This document shows positions 19,849 through 30,713 of a DNA stretch of 64,000 nt, piece after piece; positions within the stretch are counted from its first letter, which is position 1; every line of letters begins with the position of its first letter. The stretch spans positions 186,001 to 250,000 of the forward strand of contig NZ_JAPDMU010000002.1 of the NCBI RefSeq assembly GCF_026319325.1, in the 5' to 3' direction. Both the position numbers and the translations under genes were made by a program. The stretch comes from Methylophaga sp. OBS3 (GTDB taxonomy: Bacteria; Pseudomonadota; Gammaproteobacteria; Nitrosococcales; Methylophagaceae). The notes under the pieces were generated by a model. That model made no database searches, was not told where the DNA came from, and saw only the letters and a list, made by a program, of their open reading frames with translations.

Positions 19849-21975
19849 ATGTTTCGATTAAAACGCACCGTAGCTTTAGGACTGCTTTGTTTTGTAGCAC
19901 CTATTCACGCACAAACTGAAAACACGCAAGATAACGCACGTATTCTTGATTCGCTGACCGTGACCGCAACCGAATCCACAGGATTAAATCTTGATAGCCC
20001 GACTGAGGCCGGATCACGTTTAGGGCTCACCAACCGTGAAAATCCAGCATCCGTTGCTATCGCCGATCGCCAAACCATGGAATTAATTGGCGCCCGTGAC
20101 TTGCAAGATGCTGCGAATATTTTGCCAGGTATTAATGTCGCCTCACTCCCCGGCCGTGGTGGCTTTGCGTCCTATCGTGGTTTCACCGGATCCCAAGTTA
20201 ATCAGCTGTTTAATGGTATTCCACTCGCATATAGCATCGCAGCGAGACCGGTTGATGCTTGGATTTATGATCGAGTTGAAGCTGTTGGCGGCCCATCATC
20301 ATTTTTATATGGTGCCAGCTCTGTCGGCGGTAGCCTCAACTATGTCACCAAAATTGCAGAGCGAACAGATCAGGACATCAGCGGCCGATTAAGTTATGGC
20401 CGATTTGATAGCTCAGAAGCAGCCATTGGTGTGAATAAAGCTTTAAATGACAGTAACTGGATACGACTCGATTACAGCCATAATGAAAGTAACGGCTATA
20501 TTGATCGAAATGATAGCCGCGCCGATAGCATTGCATTGTCATGGCTGACCGACATCAATTCAAAGCTCTCTCACACGCTAGCTGTTGAATATCAAGAAGA
20601 AGAGGTTAACAGCCCATATTGGGGAACACCGACACTCAACCCACAAACCGGCACTTTAAAAATTGACGAAAACCTTCGTCATAAAAACTTTAACGTCGAA
20701 GATGGTCGCTACGAGCAACGCGTTCGCTGGATGCGTTCTATTACCGATTATCAATTTAACGACAAAACCGCACTGCGAAACACCTTTTATCATTACAACG
20801 CAGAGCGTGATTACCGAAACCTTGAAGGTTATGCCTACACAGACAATACCAATATGACCATTCAACGTCGGGCAGGCTATCTTCAACGCCATTCTCAAGA
20901 AATGAATGGTAACCGAGTTGAGCTAACGCACTTTGGTGAATTATTTAATCGCCGTAGTGATTGGGCTGTAGGCTTTGATTTTAACGTCAATCATCATACC
21001 GGTTATCCAACCTCATCAGGTAACTTTGATGTGATTGATCCGTATAACTTTGAACCGGGAAGCTTTGATGATTTAGGCTTTGGCAGTTTGCAGCGTGGTC
21101 GCAGTAACCGCGTTGAAATGGCCTCGGTATTTGTTGAAAATCGTCAGGGTCTGACTGATCGGCTGTCATTAATTTCAGCACTTCGTTACGACCACATCGA
21201 TTTTAGTCTGACCAGTTCACCGGGCGCAGCAGAAACCACCAGCACATGGAATACGGTATCGGGTCGCTTAGGTTTGGTATTTGCGGTCAATGATGATCTC
21301 AGCCTGTACACCCAATACAGCACATCTGCTGAACCACCAGGCGGCACCTTAACAACTTCGAGCAATACCACTATTGATGACTTTGATATCAGTAAAGGGC
21401 GTCAGTTTGAAGTCGGTGCGAAATTTAATTACTTAGAAGACCGTGGTAGCGCGACGATTGCCGCTTATCATATTGTTCGTAAAAACTTTTTAACGCGTGA
21501 TCCCAACGACAATACGCAATTTCTTGAAGTCGGCCAGCAAACTTCGAAAGGCATTGAGTTTGCGACCTCATTACAGTTGACCGATACCCTGCGTGCGGAA
21601 GGTAATGTGGCTATCGTTGATGCTGAGTTTGATGACATGTTTGAAGGTGGAGAATCGTTAGCTGGCTATACCCCAAGTCAGGTGCCTGAGCGTCTTGCTA
21701 ATTTATGGCTGATTTATCAACCCACACAAGTATGGCAGCTGGGTTTAGGTTCGCGTTATGTCGCTTCTGTGTATGCCAATAACCAAAACACCCAAAAGTT
21801 ACCGGCTTACACGCTTTATGATGCTTTTGTCAGTTATCGTGTTAACCAAAATGCCAATCTGACACTGCGTGGCCGTAACTTGTCAGATAAGTTATATGCC
21901 TACTCAGGCTCAACCTCACAGTTTTATGTGGGCGAGCCACGTAGCGTTGAATTGAGCTTAGATCTCAGGTTCTAA
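19849..21975 (+). CDS. TonB-dependent siderophore receptor
   Basis: This outer-membrane receptor of 708 residues has a Sec signal peptide (cleaved near IHAQ, about residue 22), a plug domain (about 55-175, 'NPASVAIADRQTMELIGARD', 'GRGGFASYRGF') and a 22-strand barrel ending in aromatic F ('SVELSLDLRF'). The organisation matches ferric-siderophore receptors that energise uptake through TonB. No extra N-terminal signalling domain is seen. Its stop codon overlaps the ATG of the PepSY membrane gene (TAATG), a pairing common in iron-uptake operons. The siderophore cannot be named. Confidence 0.9.
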   Translation: MFRLKRTVALGLLCFVAPIHAQTENTQDNARILDSLTVTATESTGLNLDSPTEAGSRLGLTNRENPASVAIADRQTMELIGARDLQDAANILPGINVASLPGRGGFASYRGFTGSQVNQLFNGIPLAYSIAARPVDAWIYDRVEAVGGPSSFLYGASSVGGSLNYVTKIAERTDQDISGRLSYGRFDSSEAAIGVNKALNDSNWIRLDYSHNESNGYIDRNDSRADSIALSWLTDINSKLSHTLAVEYQEEEVNSPYWGTPTLNPQTGTLKIDENLRHKNFNVEDGRYEQRVRWMRSITDYQFNDKTALRNTFYHYNAERDYRNLEGYAYTDNTNMTIQRRAGYLQRHSQEMNGNRVELTHFGELFNRRSDWAVGFDFNVNHHTGYPTSSGNFDVIDPYNFEPGSFDDLGFGSLQRGRSNRVEMASVFVENRQGLTDRLSLISALRYDHIDFSLTSSPGAAETTSTWNTVSGRLGLVFAVNDDLSLYTQYSTSAEPPGGTLTTSSNTTIDDFDISKGRQFEVGAKFNYLEDRGSATIAAYHIVRKNFLTRDPNDNTQFLEVGQQTSKGIEFATSLQLTDTLRAEGNVAIVDAEFDDMFEGGESLAGYTPSQVPERLANLWLIYQPTQVWQLGLGSRYVASVYANNQNTQKLPAYTLYDAFVSYRVNQNANLTLRGRNLSDKLYAYSGSTSQFYVGEPRSVELSLDLRF

Positions 21976-23500
21976 TGCTACGCCAACTCTACTTATGGCA
22001 TCGCTGGCTGGGGATAATACTCTGCCTGTTTATGGCTGCGTGGTTTATCTCCGGCGTGGTGATGTTATTTGTTGGCTACCCAAAACTGACACCAGCAGAA
22101 CACCTAGAAAGACTGCCTGAACTCAATCTATCTAGTGAAAACTGCTGCATTAACGTTGCTGAGGCACTGGAACGGACCGGTAAAACCAACACACCTAGCA
22201 ACATCAAACTGAGCAGCATTGCCGGTAAAGCTTATTACTTATTTAGCTATCGAAGTGGCCCTGTAATCGCCATTAATGCAGCAACCGGTGAAAAGCTTGC
22301 CAGTGCAGACAAGAATCTTGCTTTGGCTTCAGCAGACGCTTTTTATCAAGGCGATAAACCCGCTGAGTATCTAGGTTTAATCGAACGTGATGCTTGGACA
22401 CAATCTCGCGGCTTAGATAATGAACGACCGTTACATGCCGTTCGTATTCATGATGAAGCTGAGCGAATTCTGTATTTGTCCTCACATAGCGGCATGGTCG
22501 TCCGTGATGCCACATTTACCGAACGTTCTTGGGGCTGGCTCGGCGCTTGGCTTCATTGGTTATATCCAGTCAGACACTTATCTTGGTGGGCAGAGTTGGT
22601 TATTTACCTGTCACTTGCCGGCACATTCACTAGTTTAATTGGCCAATATTTAGGCTTAAAACGCTGGCGTTTTTCCAAAGTCTATAAAAATGGCTCTCAC
22701 TCGCCATATATCAGCCATTTCACATACTGGCATCACATTATCGGGCTGGTTTTTGGCATCTTTTTAATTGCTTGGGTGTTTAGCGGTTTAATGTCGATGC
22801 GGCCATGGAATTTGCTATCAACACCAACCAGCTTAGAAACCAACAATTATCATGGTGACATCACGGCAAGTTTCGCCAGTCCGCCAGCAACAAAAGACCT
22901 ACTCAAGGCTTTTCAAAACAAAGGCATGTCAGTCAGCGAACTTGAATGGGTGATTGTTGATAATCAGGCTTGGGTCACAGCCTATGAAGGGAGTGGGCAC
23001 TCTCAGACATTAGCCATGACACAGCCCAATCAGATATTCGATACCTTGCCGGTAAATGTTCTTGAAAAAGCGGTTGGTAATATCTCAACCACTCACCAAG
23101 CCACTAGCTCATGGCTGACAAACTATGACTTTTATTATGTCGCTCGTGAACAGCAAAGTATGTATGGCAGCCAACATCGACCATTGCCAATAATGCGAGT
23201 TAAGTTTGATGACACTGAAAACACTTGGTATCACATCAATCCGTTTAACGGGAATATTTTGCAAGTCGTCACTGAATCTCAACGTGCCAACCGCTGGCTG
23301 TTTAACCTATTACATAGCTGGGACTGGCATGTGTTACTGAGCCGCCCATGGTTACGCGAAGGCCTCATGATTCTATTTAGCCTTGGCGGTTTTATTATCA
23401 GTATTACTGGTGTTGTCTTGGGCTACCGTCGGCTTGTGCGTAAGTTCGCACATAATAAAAAGCCTCAACGTAAATCCAACGCTGAGGCTTTCAATTTAAA

Positions 23501-23522
<22 letters not shown>
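21975..23522 (+). CDS. PepSY-associated TM-helix protein, probable ferric-siderophore reductase
   Basis: The 515-residue inner-membrane protein has four or more membrane helices: one near the N-terminus ('LGIILCLFMAAWFISGVVMLF'), a pair around residues 200-275, and one near the C-terminus ('GLMILFSLGGFIISITGVVLGY'). Periplasmic PepSY-like regions lie between them. Such proteins next to siderophore receptors are thought to reduce or release siderophore iron. Translation is coupled to the receptor (TAATG). The last about 20 codons encode, on the other strand, the terminator and the 3' end of tRNA-Ile, so the C-terminal tail may be under RNA-level constraint. Confidence 0.82.
23453..23492 (-). 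terminator. Rho-independent terminator for the tRNA-Ile transcript
   Basis: On the minus strand AAAGCCTCA and TGAGGCTTT form a stem around a loop of about 15 nt that can extend (GCG/CG), followed by TTTTATTATG. It lies just after the tRNA 3' end and inside the 3' coding end of the PepSY gene on the other strand. Confidence 0.72.
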
Positions 23523-23577
<55 letters not shown>

Positions 23578-23584
23578 GTTTAGA

Positions 23585-25423
23585 TTAACTGTCTGAGTCT
23601 AAGAAGCTTCTCAGTTGGTCTGAACGTGAAGGATGACGTAATTTACGTAATGCCTTAGCTTCAATCTGACGGATACGCTCACGGGTAACGTCAAACTGTT
23701 TACCAACTTCTTCCAACGTGTGGTCTGTATTCATATCAATACCGAAACGCATACGCAGTACTTTGGCTTCTCTTTCAGTCAGGCCGTTTAATACACCTTG
23801 AGTGGCTTCACGCAGGCCTTCGATGATGGCGGAATCTGCTGGAGACATAACGTTAACGTCTTCAACGAAGTCACCCAAGTGTGAATCTTCATCATCACCG
23901 ATTGGTGTTTCCATCGAAATCGGTTCTTTAGAGATTTTCAGTACCTTACGGACTTTGTCTTCTGGCATGTCAACGCGTTCTGCTAATTCATCTGGCGTTG
24001 GTTCACGACCCATTTCTTGTAACATTTGACGTGCAACACGGTTGAGTTTGTTGATGGTCTCAATCATGTGTACCGGAATACGGATAGTACGCGCTTGGTC
24101 GGCAATTGAACGGGTAATCGCCTGACGGATCCACCACGTTGCATAGGTTGAGAATTTGTAACCACGTTGGTATTCAAATTTATCAACTGCTTTCATCAAG
24201 CCAATGTTGCCTTCTTGAATCAGATCCAAGAATTGCAAACCACGATTGGTGTATTTCTTAGCGATTGAGATAACCAGACGTAAGTTAGCTTCAACCATTT
24301 CTTTCTTAGCGCGACGCGCTTTGGCTTCAGCAATCGACATTTGGCGGCTGATTTCTTTGATTTCGGAAATATTTAAGCCACGGTCTGCTGCGATTTCAGC
24401 CAGAATGGTTTGTGCTGCCAAAATATCATCATGATGTTTTTTAATCGTTGATGAGTAATGCTTTTTCGCACGGATGAATTTATCAGCCCATTCAAGGTTG
24501 CTTTCGTTGCCTTGGAATGAGTCAATGAAATCACGTCGATTCATACGCGCATCTTCAACGACGATATCCATAATGCGTTTTTCTTGCTTACGGACTTCTT
24601 CGATGGTTTCAGACATCAGGTTGTTCAAATAGGCCAATGTTTTAGGCGTTAATTTGAATTCCATAAACAGGTTACTAGCCTGCTCACGCGCCTCAACCAT
24701 GTCATCGCCCTCTGTGCTGAGGACTTTTTTGTATGCTTCAGTTAACGCGGCAAAGCGTGCACGCGCTTCTTCAGGGTCAATTTCACCTGAATCATCATCG
24801 TCATCACTTACGCCACCAACATCATCGTCATCATCATCGTCTGAATCACTATCATCAGAGTCATTATTGTCTGTATCGTCTTCATCATCATCGGTTGTTT
24901 CGATGTTTTCTTCTGGTGAAACGAAACCACGAATCAGTTCGTTAATGCGCATTTCACCTGCTTCAACAGCATCAAAGAACTCTAAGAATGAGGCGATACA
25001 CGGCGGGTAAGTAGACAGCATCATCAGGCTTTCACGTAAGCCAGCTTCGATGCGTTTGGCGATAACGATTTCGCCTTCACGAGTTAACAGTTCAACACTA
25101 CCCATTTCACGCATGTACATGCGGACTGGGTCTGTCGTACGACCAAATTCACCATCAGAGCTTGCTAATACGGCAGCAGCCTCTTCGTCTGAAACTTCGT
25201 CATTAGAAGACGCAGCTTCTGCCAGACGTTCCATTTCGTCGGTATCCATGCCATCTTCATGAACCATGATACCGAGGTCACTGAACATACTGACAATGTC
25301 TTCGACCTGATCCGCATCAACCAAATCTTCAGGGAGATGATCGTTAATCTCACCATAGGTGAGGTAACCGCGTTCTTTCCCCAAAGCAATGAGCTCTTTA
25401 ACGCGTGATTGTTGATCTTTCAT
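23585..25423 (-). CDS. rpoD: RNA polymerase sigma factor RpoD (sigma-70)
   Basis: The 612-residue protein is the housekeeping sigma factor. It has an N-terminal region 1.1, regions 1.2-2.4 with '[38 protein letters not shown]', region 3 and region 4 ending '[19 protein letters not shown]'. The non-conserved region is very acidic (about residues 175-215, mostly Asp and Ser). It is last in the rpsU-yqeY-dnaG-rpoD order. A perfect TATAAT (minus strand, 25467-25472) upstream suggests its own promoter, and an AAAGGGG ribosome site precedes the ATG. tRNA-Ile lies directly downstream. Confidence 0.98.
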   Translation of the reverse strand: MKDQQSRVKELIALGKERGYLTYGEINDHLPEDLVDADQVEDIVSMFSDLGIMVHEDGMDTDEMERLAEAASSNDEVSDEEAAAVLASSDGEFGRTTDPVRMYMREMGSVELLTREGEIVIAKRIEAGLRESLMMLSTYPPCIASFLEFFDAVEAGEMRINELIRGFVSPEENIETTDDDEDDTDNNDSDDSDSDDDDDDDVGGVSDDDDDSGEIDPEEARARFAALTEAYKKVLSTEGDDMVEAREQASNLFMEFKLTPKTLAYLNNLMSETIEEVRKQEKRIMDIVVEDARMNRRDFIDSFQGNESNLEWADKFIRAKKHYSSTIKKHHDDILAAQTILAEIAADRGLNISEIKEISRQMSIAEAKARRAKKEMVEANLRLVISIAKKYTNRGLQFLDLIQEGNIGLMKAVDKFEYQRGYKFSTYATWWIRQAITRSIADQARTIRIPVHMIETINKLNRVARQMLQEMGREPTPDELAERVDMPEDKVRKVLKISKEPISMETPIGDDEDSHLGDFVEDVNVMSPADSAIIEGLREATQGVLNGLTEREAKVLRMRFGIDMNTDHTLEEVGKQFDVTRERIRQIEAKALRKLRHPSRSDQLRSFLDSDS

Positions 25424-25466
25424 TCGACCCCTTTGACATCATGATGCATAACAGACGGAACACTAT

Positions 25467-25495
25467 ATTATAGCGAAACTGTGCCTGTATTGCAT
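25467..25495 (-). promoter_or_regulatory. Possible internal promoter of rpoD
   Basis: On the minus strand a perfect TATAAT (25467-25472) follows a weak ATGCAA hexamer (25490-25495) after 17 nt. It lies in the 96-nt gap between dnaG and rpoD, where other gammaproteobacteria also have rpoD promoters. Confidence 0.45.
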
Positions 25496-25519
25496 TAAAT
25501 TTGACTGTAGAACATCCAC

Positions 25520-27256
25520 TTAAAAGCGCTTAAATGCCTTTAACTCATCACGCTCGCTGGCAGACAGCTGACTAAACGGTTTACTAGTCAGCATCGCGTA
25601 GCGCGCATTTTCGGCATCCGCTCTCAGGGTTTTTAAAACCCCTTGAAAATCAGCACTTAATTTTTCTGCATCGTCAAAATCTAGCGGTTCTTTAGCCAAT
25701 TTTAAGAGATGCGGATAAAAGCGTGACTCTCGGCAGCGCTCCAATAATCTTGCTGATGTGTTTATTTGGGGACTCTCGCGCAGTATTTCAAGCATCGATA
25801 ACAACACTGGAATACCTGGTGATTCTAGATTGTTTAACTTGCTGATATCCCCTGCATGTTGCGATAACTCGGGGAATTGCACCAACATCGTAATTGCCCG
25901 TCGCTCAGGCGTTTTATTGGCACTGGCTGACTTTTCAGCTGCAACACGTTTTTTAGGCTGAGGGGCACGTTCAATATGTTTTTTTAACGTGGCCTGCGAC
26001 GTTTGCGCTGCCTCTGCTAATTGCTGCTCAAGCATGTCACGATAAACACCCGCCTGGATTCGCGCCAGATAAGGTTTGGCAATCTCAATAAGCCGAGCAC
26101 GACCATCCATTGAGTTCATATCCACACGCTGCATCAATGTTGCCAAAAAGAACGCCGAAAAACCCTGCGCCTCATTTACTTGCTGATTAAATGCTTCTGC
26201 ACCTTGGCTACGCACAACCGAATCGGGATCTTCACCTTCCGGCAAAAACATAAACTTCAGCTCAAAATTTCCACCCAAAATTGGCAATGCATTCTCTGCT
26301 GCCCGCCATGCCGCATCAAAACCAGCCCTATCGCCATCAAAACAAAACACAATTTCTGGCGCGCTACGTGTTAACTGACGCAAATGCTCTGGTGTCGTAG
26401 ATGTGCCAAGTGTTGCCACCGCATTGTTAATACCAAATTGTGCTAAGGCAATGACGTCCATGTAGCCTTCAACGATTAAGATTCGCTGTAATTGTCGATT
26501 GGCTTTACGTGCTTGGTACAAGCCATAAAGCTCTTGGCCTTTATGGAAAACCGGCGTTTCCGGTGAGTTTAGGTATTTCGGGTTATCTTCTGGATCAACA
26601 ATACGACCACCAAAGCCAATCACTCGGCCACGTCTATCACGGATCGGAAACATCAATCGCTTACGAAAACGATCGTAGATGCGGCCTTTGTCGTTTTTGA
26701 TCAGCAAACCACCTTCTTGCAACATGTCGATGGTTTGTTGGTTATTGCCGAATGTTCGTAGCAAGTTATCCCAGCCATCTGGCGCAATACCGATATCAAA
26801 GGCTCTGATGATGTCGGCGCTTAAACCACGTTGGTTTAAATAGTCTTCGAATAATGACTTTTGGGGATGGTTATAAAGTTGGTGCGAGTAATACTTGGCG
26901 ACCTTATCCAGCAGATCATAAAGATTCTGACGTGCAGGCGTTAATGTTGCCTGTTGGGTGACCGGTACTTGCATGCCGACACTGTCAGCTAATTCTTGAA
27001 TAGTCTCAGGAAAACTTAGCTGTTCGTACTCCATCAAGAAACCAACTGCGGTGCCATGCGCACCACAGCCAAAGCAATGATAAAACTGCTTTTCTGGACT
27101 TACCGTGAAGGACGGTGATTTTTCGTTATGGAATGGGCAACAGGCTTGAAGGTTTTTGCCGGCCTTTTTTAGTGGCACACGGCTGTCTATGACGTCGACG
27201 ATATCAACGCGTGCAAGGAGTTCATCAATAAATTGAGGAGGGATCTGACCGGCCAT
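25520..27256 (-). CDS. dnaG: DNA primase
   Basis: DnaG makes the RNA primers for replication. The 578-residue protein has an N-terminal CHC2 zinc finger ('CPFHNEKSPSFTV' then 'YHCFGCG'), a TOPRIM catalytic domain ('ILIVEGYMDVIALAQFGINNAVATLGT', 'FCFDGDRAGFDAAW') and a C-terminal helicase-binding region. Gene order rpsU-yqeY-dnaG-rpoD supports the call. Confidence 0.97.
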   Translation of the reverse strand: MAGQIPPQFIDELLARVDIVDVIDSRVPLKKAGKNLQACCPFHNEKSPSFTVSPEKQFYHCFGCGAHGTAVGFLMEYEQLSFPETIQELADSVGMQVPVTQQATLTPARQNLYDLLDKVAKYYSHQLYNHPQKSLFEDYLNQRGLSADIIRAFDIGIAPDGWDNLLRTFGNNQQTIDMLQEGGLLIKNDKGRIYDRFRKRLMFPIRDRRGRVIGFGGRIVDPEDNPKYLNSPETPVFHKGQELYGLYQARKANRQLQRILIVEGYMDVIALAQFGINNAVATLGTSTTPEHLRQLTRSAPEIVFCFDGDRAGFDAAWRAAENALPILGGNFELKFMFLPEGEDPDSVVRSQGAEAFNQQVNEAQGFSAFFLATLMQRVDMNSMDGRARLIEIAKPYLARIQAGVYRDMLEQQLAEAAQTSQATLKKHIERAPQPKKRVAAEKSASANKTPERRAITMLVQFPELSQHAGDISKLNNLESPGIPVLLSMLEILRESPQINTSARLLERCRESRFYPHLLKLAKEPLDFDDAEKLSADFQGVLKTLRADAENARYAMLTSKPFSQLSASERDELKAFKRF

Positions 27257-27326
27257 AACGTTAATTATGGCCGAAGATCATCATTGATGGTAACCATGTC
27301 TGTAACAGACTTGGTGTCAGGGAGGT

Positions 27327-27788
27327 TCAGGCGCTTAAAACTGCCTTTACTTGGCTACTAACCGCACCCATGTCAGCGCGACCTTGAACTTGTGGACGCA
27401 AGACATTCATCACTGCGCCCATATCTTTGATACTGCTGGCGCCACTTTCTGCGATTGCAGAAGCAATGGCGGCTTCTAATTCAGCCTCGGTCAGCGGTGT
27501 TGGCAAAAATTCTTCGATAATTGCTAACTCTGAGCGCTCGACCACAGCTAAATCTTCACGGCCAGCTTGTTCAAACTGCGCTAAAGAATCTTTGCGCTGT
27601 TTGGTCATTTTGGTCAAAACAACAATGACGTCGTCATCACTCAGATCTTGGCGATTATCGACTTCTAATTGTTTGATTGCGGCAGTGATCTGACGCAATG
27701 TCGCAAGACGCTCTTTTTCTTTGGCGCGCATCGCGACCTTGATTTCGTCTTGGATTTTGACCTTTAACGGGCTGGCTTCAGCAGGCAT
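27327..27788 (-). CDS. yqeY: GatB/YqeY domain-containing protein
   Basis: The 153-residue protein is made up of the YqeY domain related to the tail of the GatB amidotransferase subunit: 'IQDEIKVAMRAKEKERLATLRQI', 'IIEEFLPTPLTEAELEAAI' and 'MGAVMNVLRPQVQGRADMGAVS'. The free-standing family lies between rpsU and dnaG in many Proteobacteria. Its biochemical role is unsettled; tRNA binding has been suggested. Confidence 0.92.
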   Translation of the reverse strand: MPAEASPLKVKIQDEIKVAMRAKEKERLATLRQITAAIKQLEVDNRQDLSDDDVIVVLTKMTKQRKDSLAQFEQAGREDLAVVERSELAIIEEFLPTPLTEAELEAAIASAIAESGASSIKDMGAVMNVLRPQVQGRADMGAVSSQVKAVLSA

Positions 27789-27804
27789 AGAAGAACAGCC
27801 TGTC

Positions 27805-28020
27805 TTAGTACAGACGTACGCGGCTAGCGTTTTCGCGAGCCAGTTTCTTCTGGTGACGTTTTACTGCAGCGGCAGCAGCACGCTTACGTACAGTTGTTGG
27901 TTTTTCGTATGCTTCGCGGGCACGTGCTTCAGCAACAGTACCGGCTTTTTCACAAGCACGTTTGAAACGACGCAGCGCTACGTCAAATGGTTCGTTCTCT
28001 TTAACTCGTACAGCAGGCAT
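27805..28020 (-). CDS. rpsU: 30S ribosomal protein S21
   Basis: This basic 71-residue protein is S21: '[21 protein letters not shown]' at the N-terminus and a Lys/Arg/Ala-rich tail ending RVRLY. It is the first gene of the macromolecular synthesis operon and follows a near-consensus promoter (28059-28086). It lies 16 nt upstream of yqeY. Confidence 0.98.
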   Translation of the reverse strand: MPAVRVKENEPFDVALRRFKRACEKAGTVAEARAREAYEKPTTVRKRAAAAAVKRHQKKLARENASRVRLY

Positions 28021-28058
28021 TAAAAATTCCCTAAACAGTAATCAATGAAAAGCCCTTA

Positions 28059-28086
28059 ATTGTACGAAATATCTAAGAGAAAGCAA
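28059..28086 (-). promoter_or_regulatory. Sigma-70 promoter of rpsU-yqeY-dnaG-rpoD
   Basis: On the minus strand TTGCTT (28081-28086) and TACAAT (28059-28064) are separated by 16 nt. This places transcription start about 30 nt before the rpsU ATG. Confidence 0.7.
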
Positions 28087-28156
28087 ATACTTGAATCATC
28101 TTATTTTTAAAATCAGGCATAATACGGCGTTCAAATTAACTACTGGCTTCAATGTT

Positions 28157-29173
28157 ATGCGGGTATTAGGCATCGAATCATCTTGTGATGAAACTGGCAT
28201 CGCTCTCTATGATACAGAGCGCGGATTGCTGGCGCATGCGCTATATAGCCAAATTGAAATGCATGCTGAATATGGTGGTGTAGTGCCCGAACTTGCCTCC
28301 CGAGATCATATCCGCAAAGCCTTACCCTTAATGCAAGAAGTGCTAGACCAAGCGGGTGTAAAACGCGACGAGATTGACGCTGTTGCATATACCGCAGGTC
28401 CCGGCCTTGTTGGGGCATTGTTAGTTGGCGCCGCTATTGGCCGTAGTTTGGCCTGGGCGTTAAATATTCCAGCGCTAGCGGTAAACCATATGGAAGGGCA
28501 TCTGCTTTCCCCATTATTGGAAGACAACCCGCCGGCATTTCCATTTGTTTCTTTGCTTGTATCAGGTGGTCATACGCTTTTAGTTGATGTCAAAGGCGTA
28601 GGTGAATACGAATTATTGGGCGAATCAATTGATGACGCTGTAGGTGAAGCATTCGATAAGACGGCCAAAATGCTTGGGCTGGGTTATCCCGGCGGTCCCG
28701 CGTTAGCCAAACTAGCAACACGCGGTCGCCAAGGTATTTATGATTTTCCAAGACCTATGGTCAACCGTGCCGGTTTAGACTTTAGTTTTAGTGGCCTAAA
28801 AACCGCGGCATTAAATGCTTGGCACAATTCAGATCAAAGTGAACAGGCAAAAGCAGACATTGCTTTGGCTTTTGAAATTGCAGCCGTTGATACCTTGTTG
28901 ATCAAGTGCAAAAGGGCATTAAAACAAACTGGCCATCAGCGTTTAGTGGTCGCAGGTGGTGTTAGTGCCAATACGTCATTGCGCGCAGCTTTAAACAGCA
29001 TGAAAAACAAGCAAGTGTTTTATCCGCAAATGCAGTTTTGTAGCGATAATGGCGCCATGATTGCCTTTGCTGGCGCGATGCGTCATCAAGCTATGAACAT
29101 AGAGACGCCAGCCGTGTTTAACGTACGCTCACGTTGGCCGCTTGATACCTTAACGCCGCCAGTATCAGCCTGA
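28157..29173 (+). CDS. tsaD: tRNA N6-threonylcarbamoyladenosine transferase TsaD
   Basis: TsaD, with TsaB and TsaE, puts the threonylcarbamoyl group on A37 of ANN-reading tRNAs, including the tRNA-Ile in this window. The 338-residue protein begins '[14 protein letters not shown]'. It has the iron-binding HxxxH in 'NHMEGH', 'SGGHTLLVD', and '[10 protein letters not shown]' near the C-terminus. The ATG at 28157 gives the family N-terminus; a TTG further upstream would add 22 atypical residues. It is divergent from rpsU, as in enterics, and overlaps the convergent plsY by 9 nt. Confidence 0.97.
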   Translation: MRVLGIESSCDETGIALYDTERGLLAHALYSQIEMHAEYGGVVPELASRDHIRKALPLMQEVLDQAGVKRDEIDAVAYTAGPGLVGALLVGAAIGRSLAWALNIPALAVNHMEGHLLSPLLEDNPPAFPFVSLLVSGGHTLLVDVKGVGEYELLGESIDDAVGEAFDKTAKMLGLGYPGGPALAKLATRGRQGIYDFPRPMVNRAGLDFSFSGLKTAALNAWHNSDQSEQAKADIALAFEIAAVDTLLIKCKRALKQTGHQRLVVAGGVSANTSLRAALNSMKNKQVFYPQMQFCSDNGAMIAFAGAMRHQAMNIETPAVFNVRSRWPLDTLTPPVSA

Positions 29174-29761
29174 CTTTTTCTCTTCGCCGGCTAATAGGCG
29201 CTGAATATTGCCACGATGACGCCACAAGAGCAGGGCGGCAATCACTAAAATTATCCATCGTGCGATGCTGCTATCAATCAGCCAAAGACTGTAAACAGGC
29301 ACCAAGGTCGCCGCACAAATAGCTGACAGCGATGAAATACGGGTCGCGATAAATACCACTAGCCAAGTTAAAACACCGGCCAAAGCCAATAAAGGTGACA
29401 ACGCCAAAAAAGCACCTAACGCCGTGGCAACACCTTTACCACCTTTAAATTGGAAAAAAACTGGATATAAATGGCCTAAAAATGCCAGTAAGGCGACCAT
29501 GGTCAATAAAACAATATCTAATCCCAACAGTCGTCCAATAACGACCGGGATAACACCTTTGAGTACATCAATAACCAACACGGTTGCTGCTAACTTTTTG
29601 CCACCAATTCGCAAAACATTGGTCGCACCGGGGTTACCAGAACCCTGCGTGCGTGGATCAGGTAATCCTGCAACTTTGCAAAGAACAATCGCACTAGATA
29701 GTGAGCCAATCAGATAAGCGCCTAGCAACACTGCCAGCGCCAAAAGCGTGATTTCAGGCAT
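29165..29761 (-). CDS. plsY: Glycerol-3-phosphate acyltransferase PlsY
   Basis: PlsY transfers an acyl group from acyl phosphate to glycerol 3-phosphate, the first step of phospholipid synthesis in the inner membrane. The 198-residue protein has about five membrane helices and the signature loops '[12 protein letters not shown]' (about 41-52) and '[12 protein letters not shown]' (about 104-115). Its place between tsaD and folB is the usual order. Confidence 0.95.
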   Translation of the reverse strand: MPEITLLALAVLLGAYLIGSLSSAIVLCKVAGLPDPRTQGSGNPGATNVLRIGGKKLAATVLVIDVLKGVIPVVIGRLLGLDIVLLTMVALLAFLGHLYPVFFQFKGGKGVATALGAFLALSPLLALAGVLTWLVVFIATRISSLSAICAATLVPVYSLWLIDSSIARWIILVIAALLLWRHRGNIQRLLAGEEKKSG

Positions 29762-29838
29762 GATATGATGAAACTCTAGTTAAAAATTAGCCTCATTATA
29801 GGCGCACAGTAGTTATTGCCACCAGTTAAAGCGACATT

Positions 29839-30192
29839 ATGGATAAGATTTTTTTAAACAATTTACACATTGACACCATTATTGGTATTTACGATTGGGA
29901 ACGTGAAACCAGGCAAACCCTTCGGTTTGATTTCGAGTTTGATTGGGATATCAGTGAAGCAGCAAAAACTGATGATATCGAACATACACTTGATTACGGT
30001 ACTGTCGCCCAGCGGGTTGTCGCTTTTGTCTCTGCGAGTCGGTATTTACTGATTGAAAAATTGGCAGAAGAGGTGGCACAACTACTATTAACTGAGTTTC
30101 CCATCCCTAAACTCACGCTAACATTGAGTAAGCCAGTTCAATTGCACGGTCAGAATCAAGCGCAAATCCAAATCACTCGGACTAGGGCATGA
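29839..30192 (+). CDS. folB: Dihydroneopterin aldolase
   Basis: FolB cleaves 7,8-dihydroneopterin to 6-hydroxymethyl-dihydropterin in folate synthesis. The 117-residue protein has the family features 'DTIIGIYDWERETRQTL', 'TLDYGTVAQRV' and 'LIEKLAEEVA', including the catalytic Tyr and Lys regions. Its last codons overlap the folK start (ATGA). Confidence 0.95.
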   Translation: MDKIFLNNLHIDTIIGIYDWERETRQTLRFDFEFDWDISEAAKTDDIEHTLDYGTVAQRVVAFVSASRYLLIEKLAEEVAQLLLTEFPIPKLTLTLSKPVQLHGQNQAQIQITRTRA

Positions 30193-30713
30193 CTCAACAG
30201 GCATTCCTGATTGGTCTTGGCAGTAATATTGCGCCGGCAGAAAACATGGCTTTGATGGTCAAAGCTATCTTGCCGCATATCTCAGGAATCACCATCAGCC
30301 GCGTTCTGCAAACACCGCCTGTGGGAATGAATTCGCACCGCTATTTTTTAAATGCCGTTGCTTATATTGAAACATCCTTATGTGCGGAGAGTTTCAAAAC
30401 CATTACCAATCAAATCGAAGCCGAAATGGGCAGGGATCGCAGTGATCCGGACAAAAAGCATAAAGACCGACCCGCCGATATCGATATTCTGTGCGCAGGC
30501 TCGGTCGAAGAATTAACAAAGAAACCTGCTAGCGCCATCACGGATGAGTATTTTCTCTACCCATTAATTGATGAATTGTTTGCGCATCTTGCTGGTAAGC
30601 GCTGCCCTAATATTCCTCAAGGCGTCAAAATAGATGCCGAATCCTTACTTTTTGGAGAGGCGCCTGCCACCATCAACGGGAATACTAACGCCGGTCATGA
30701 ACGGGTTTTGTAA
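30189..30713 (+). CDS. folK: 2-amino-4-hydroxy-6-hydroxymethyldihydropteridine pyrophosphokinase
   Basis: FolK transfers pyrophosphate from ATP to 6-hydroxymethyl-dihydropterin. The 174-residue protein shows 'FLIGLGSNIAPAENM' at the N-terminus and the signature 'RDRSDPDKKHKDRPADIDIL', with the magnesium-binding DxD pair. It is translationally coupled to folB. Its last 69 nt overlap the 3' end of the convergent folM-like gene. Confidence 0.93.
   Translation: MTQQAFLIGLGSNIAPAENMALMVKAILPHISGITISRVLQTPPVGMNSHRYFLNAVAYIETSLCAESFKTITNQIEAEMGRDRSDPDKKHKDRPADIDILCAGSVEELTKKPASAITDEYFLYPLIDELFAHLAGKRCPNIPQGVKIDAESLLFGEAPATINGNTNAGHERVL

Noticed and set aside
24654-25010. Plus-strand open frame rich in serine, antisense to rpoD
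   Set aside because: It is the mirror of the Asp-rich run of RpoD and has no independent support.
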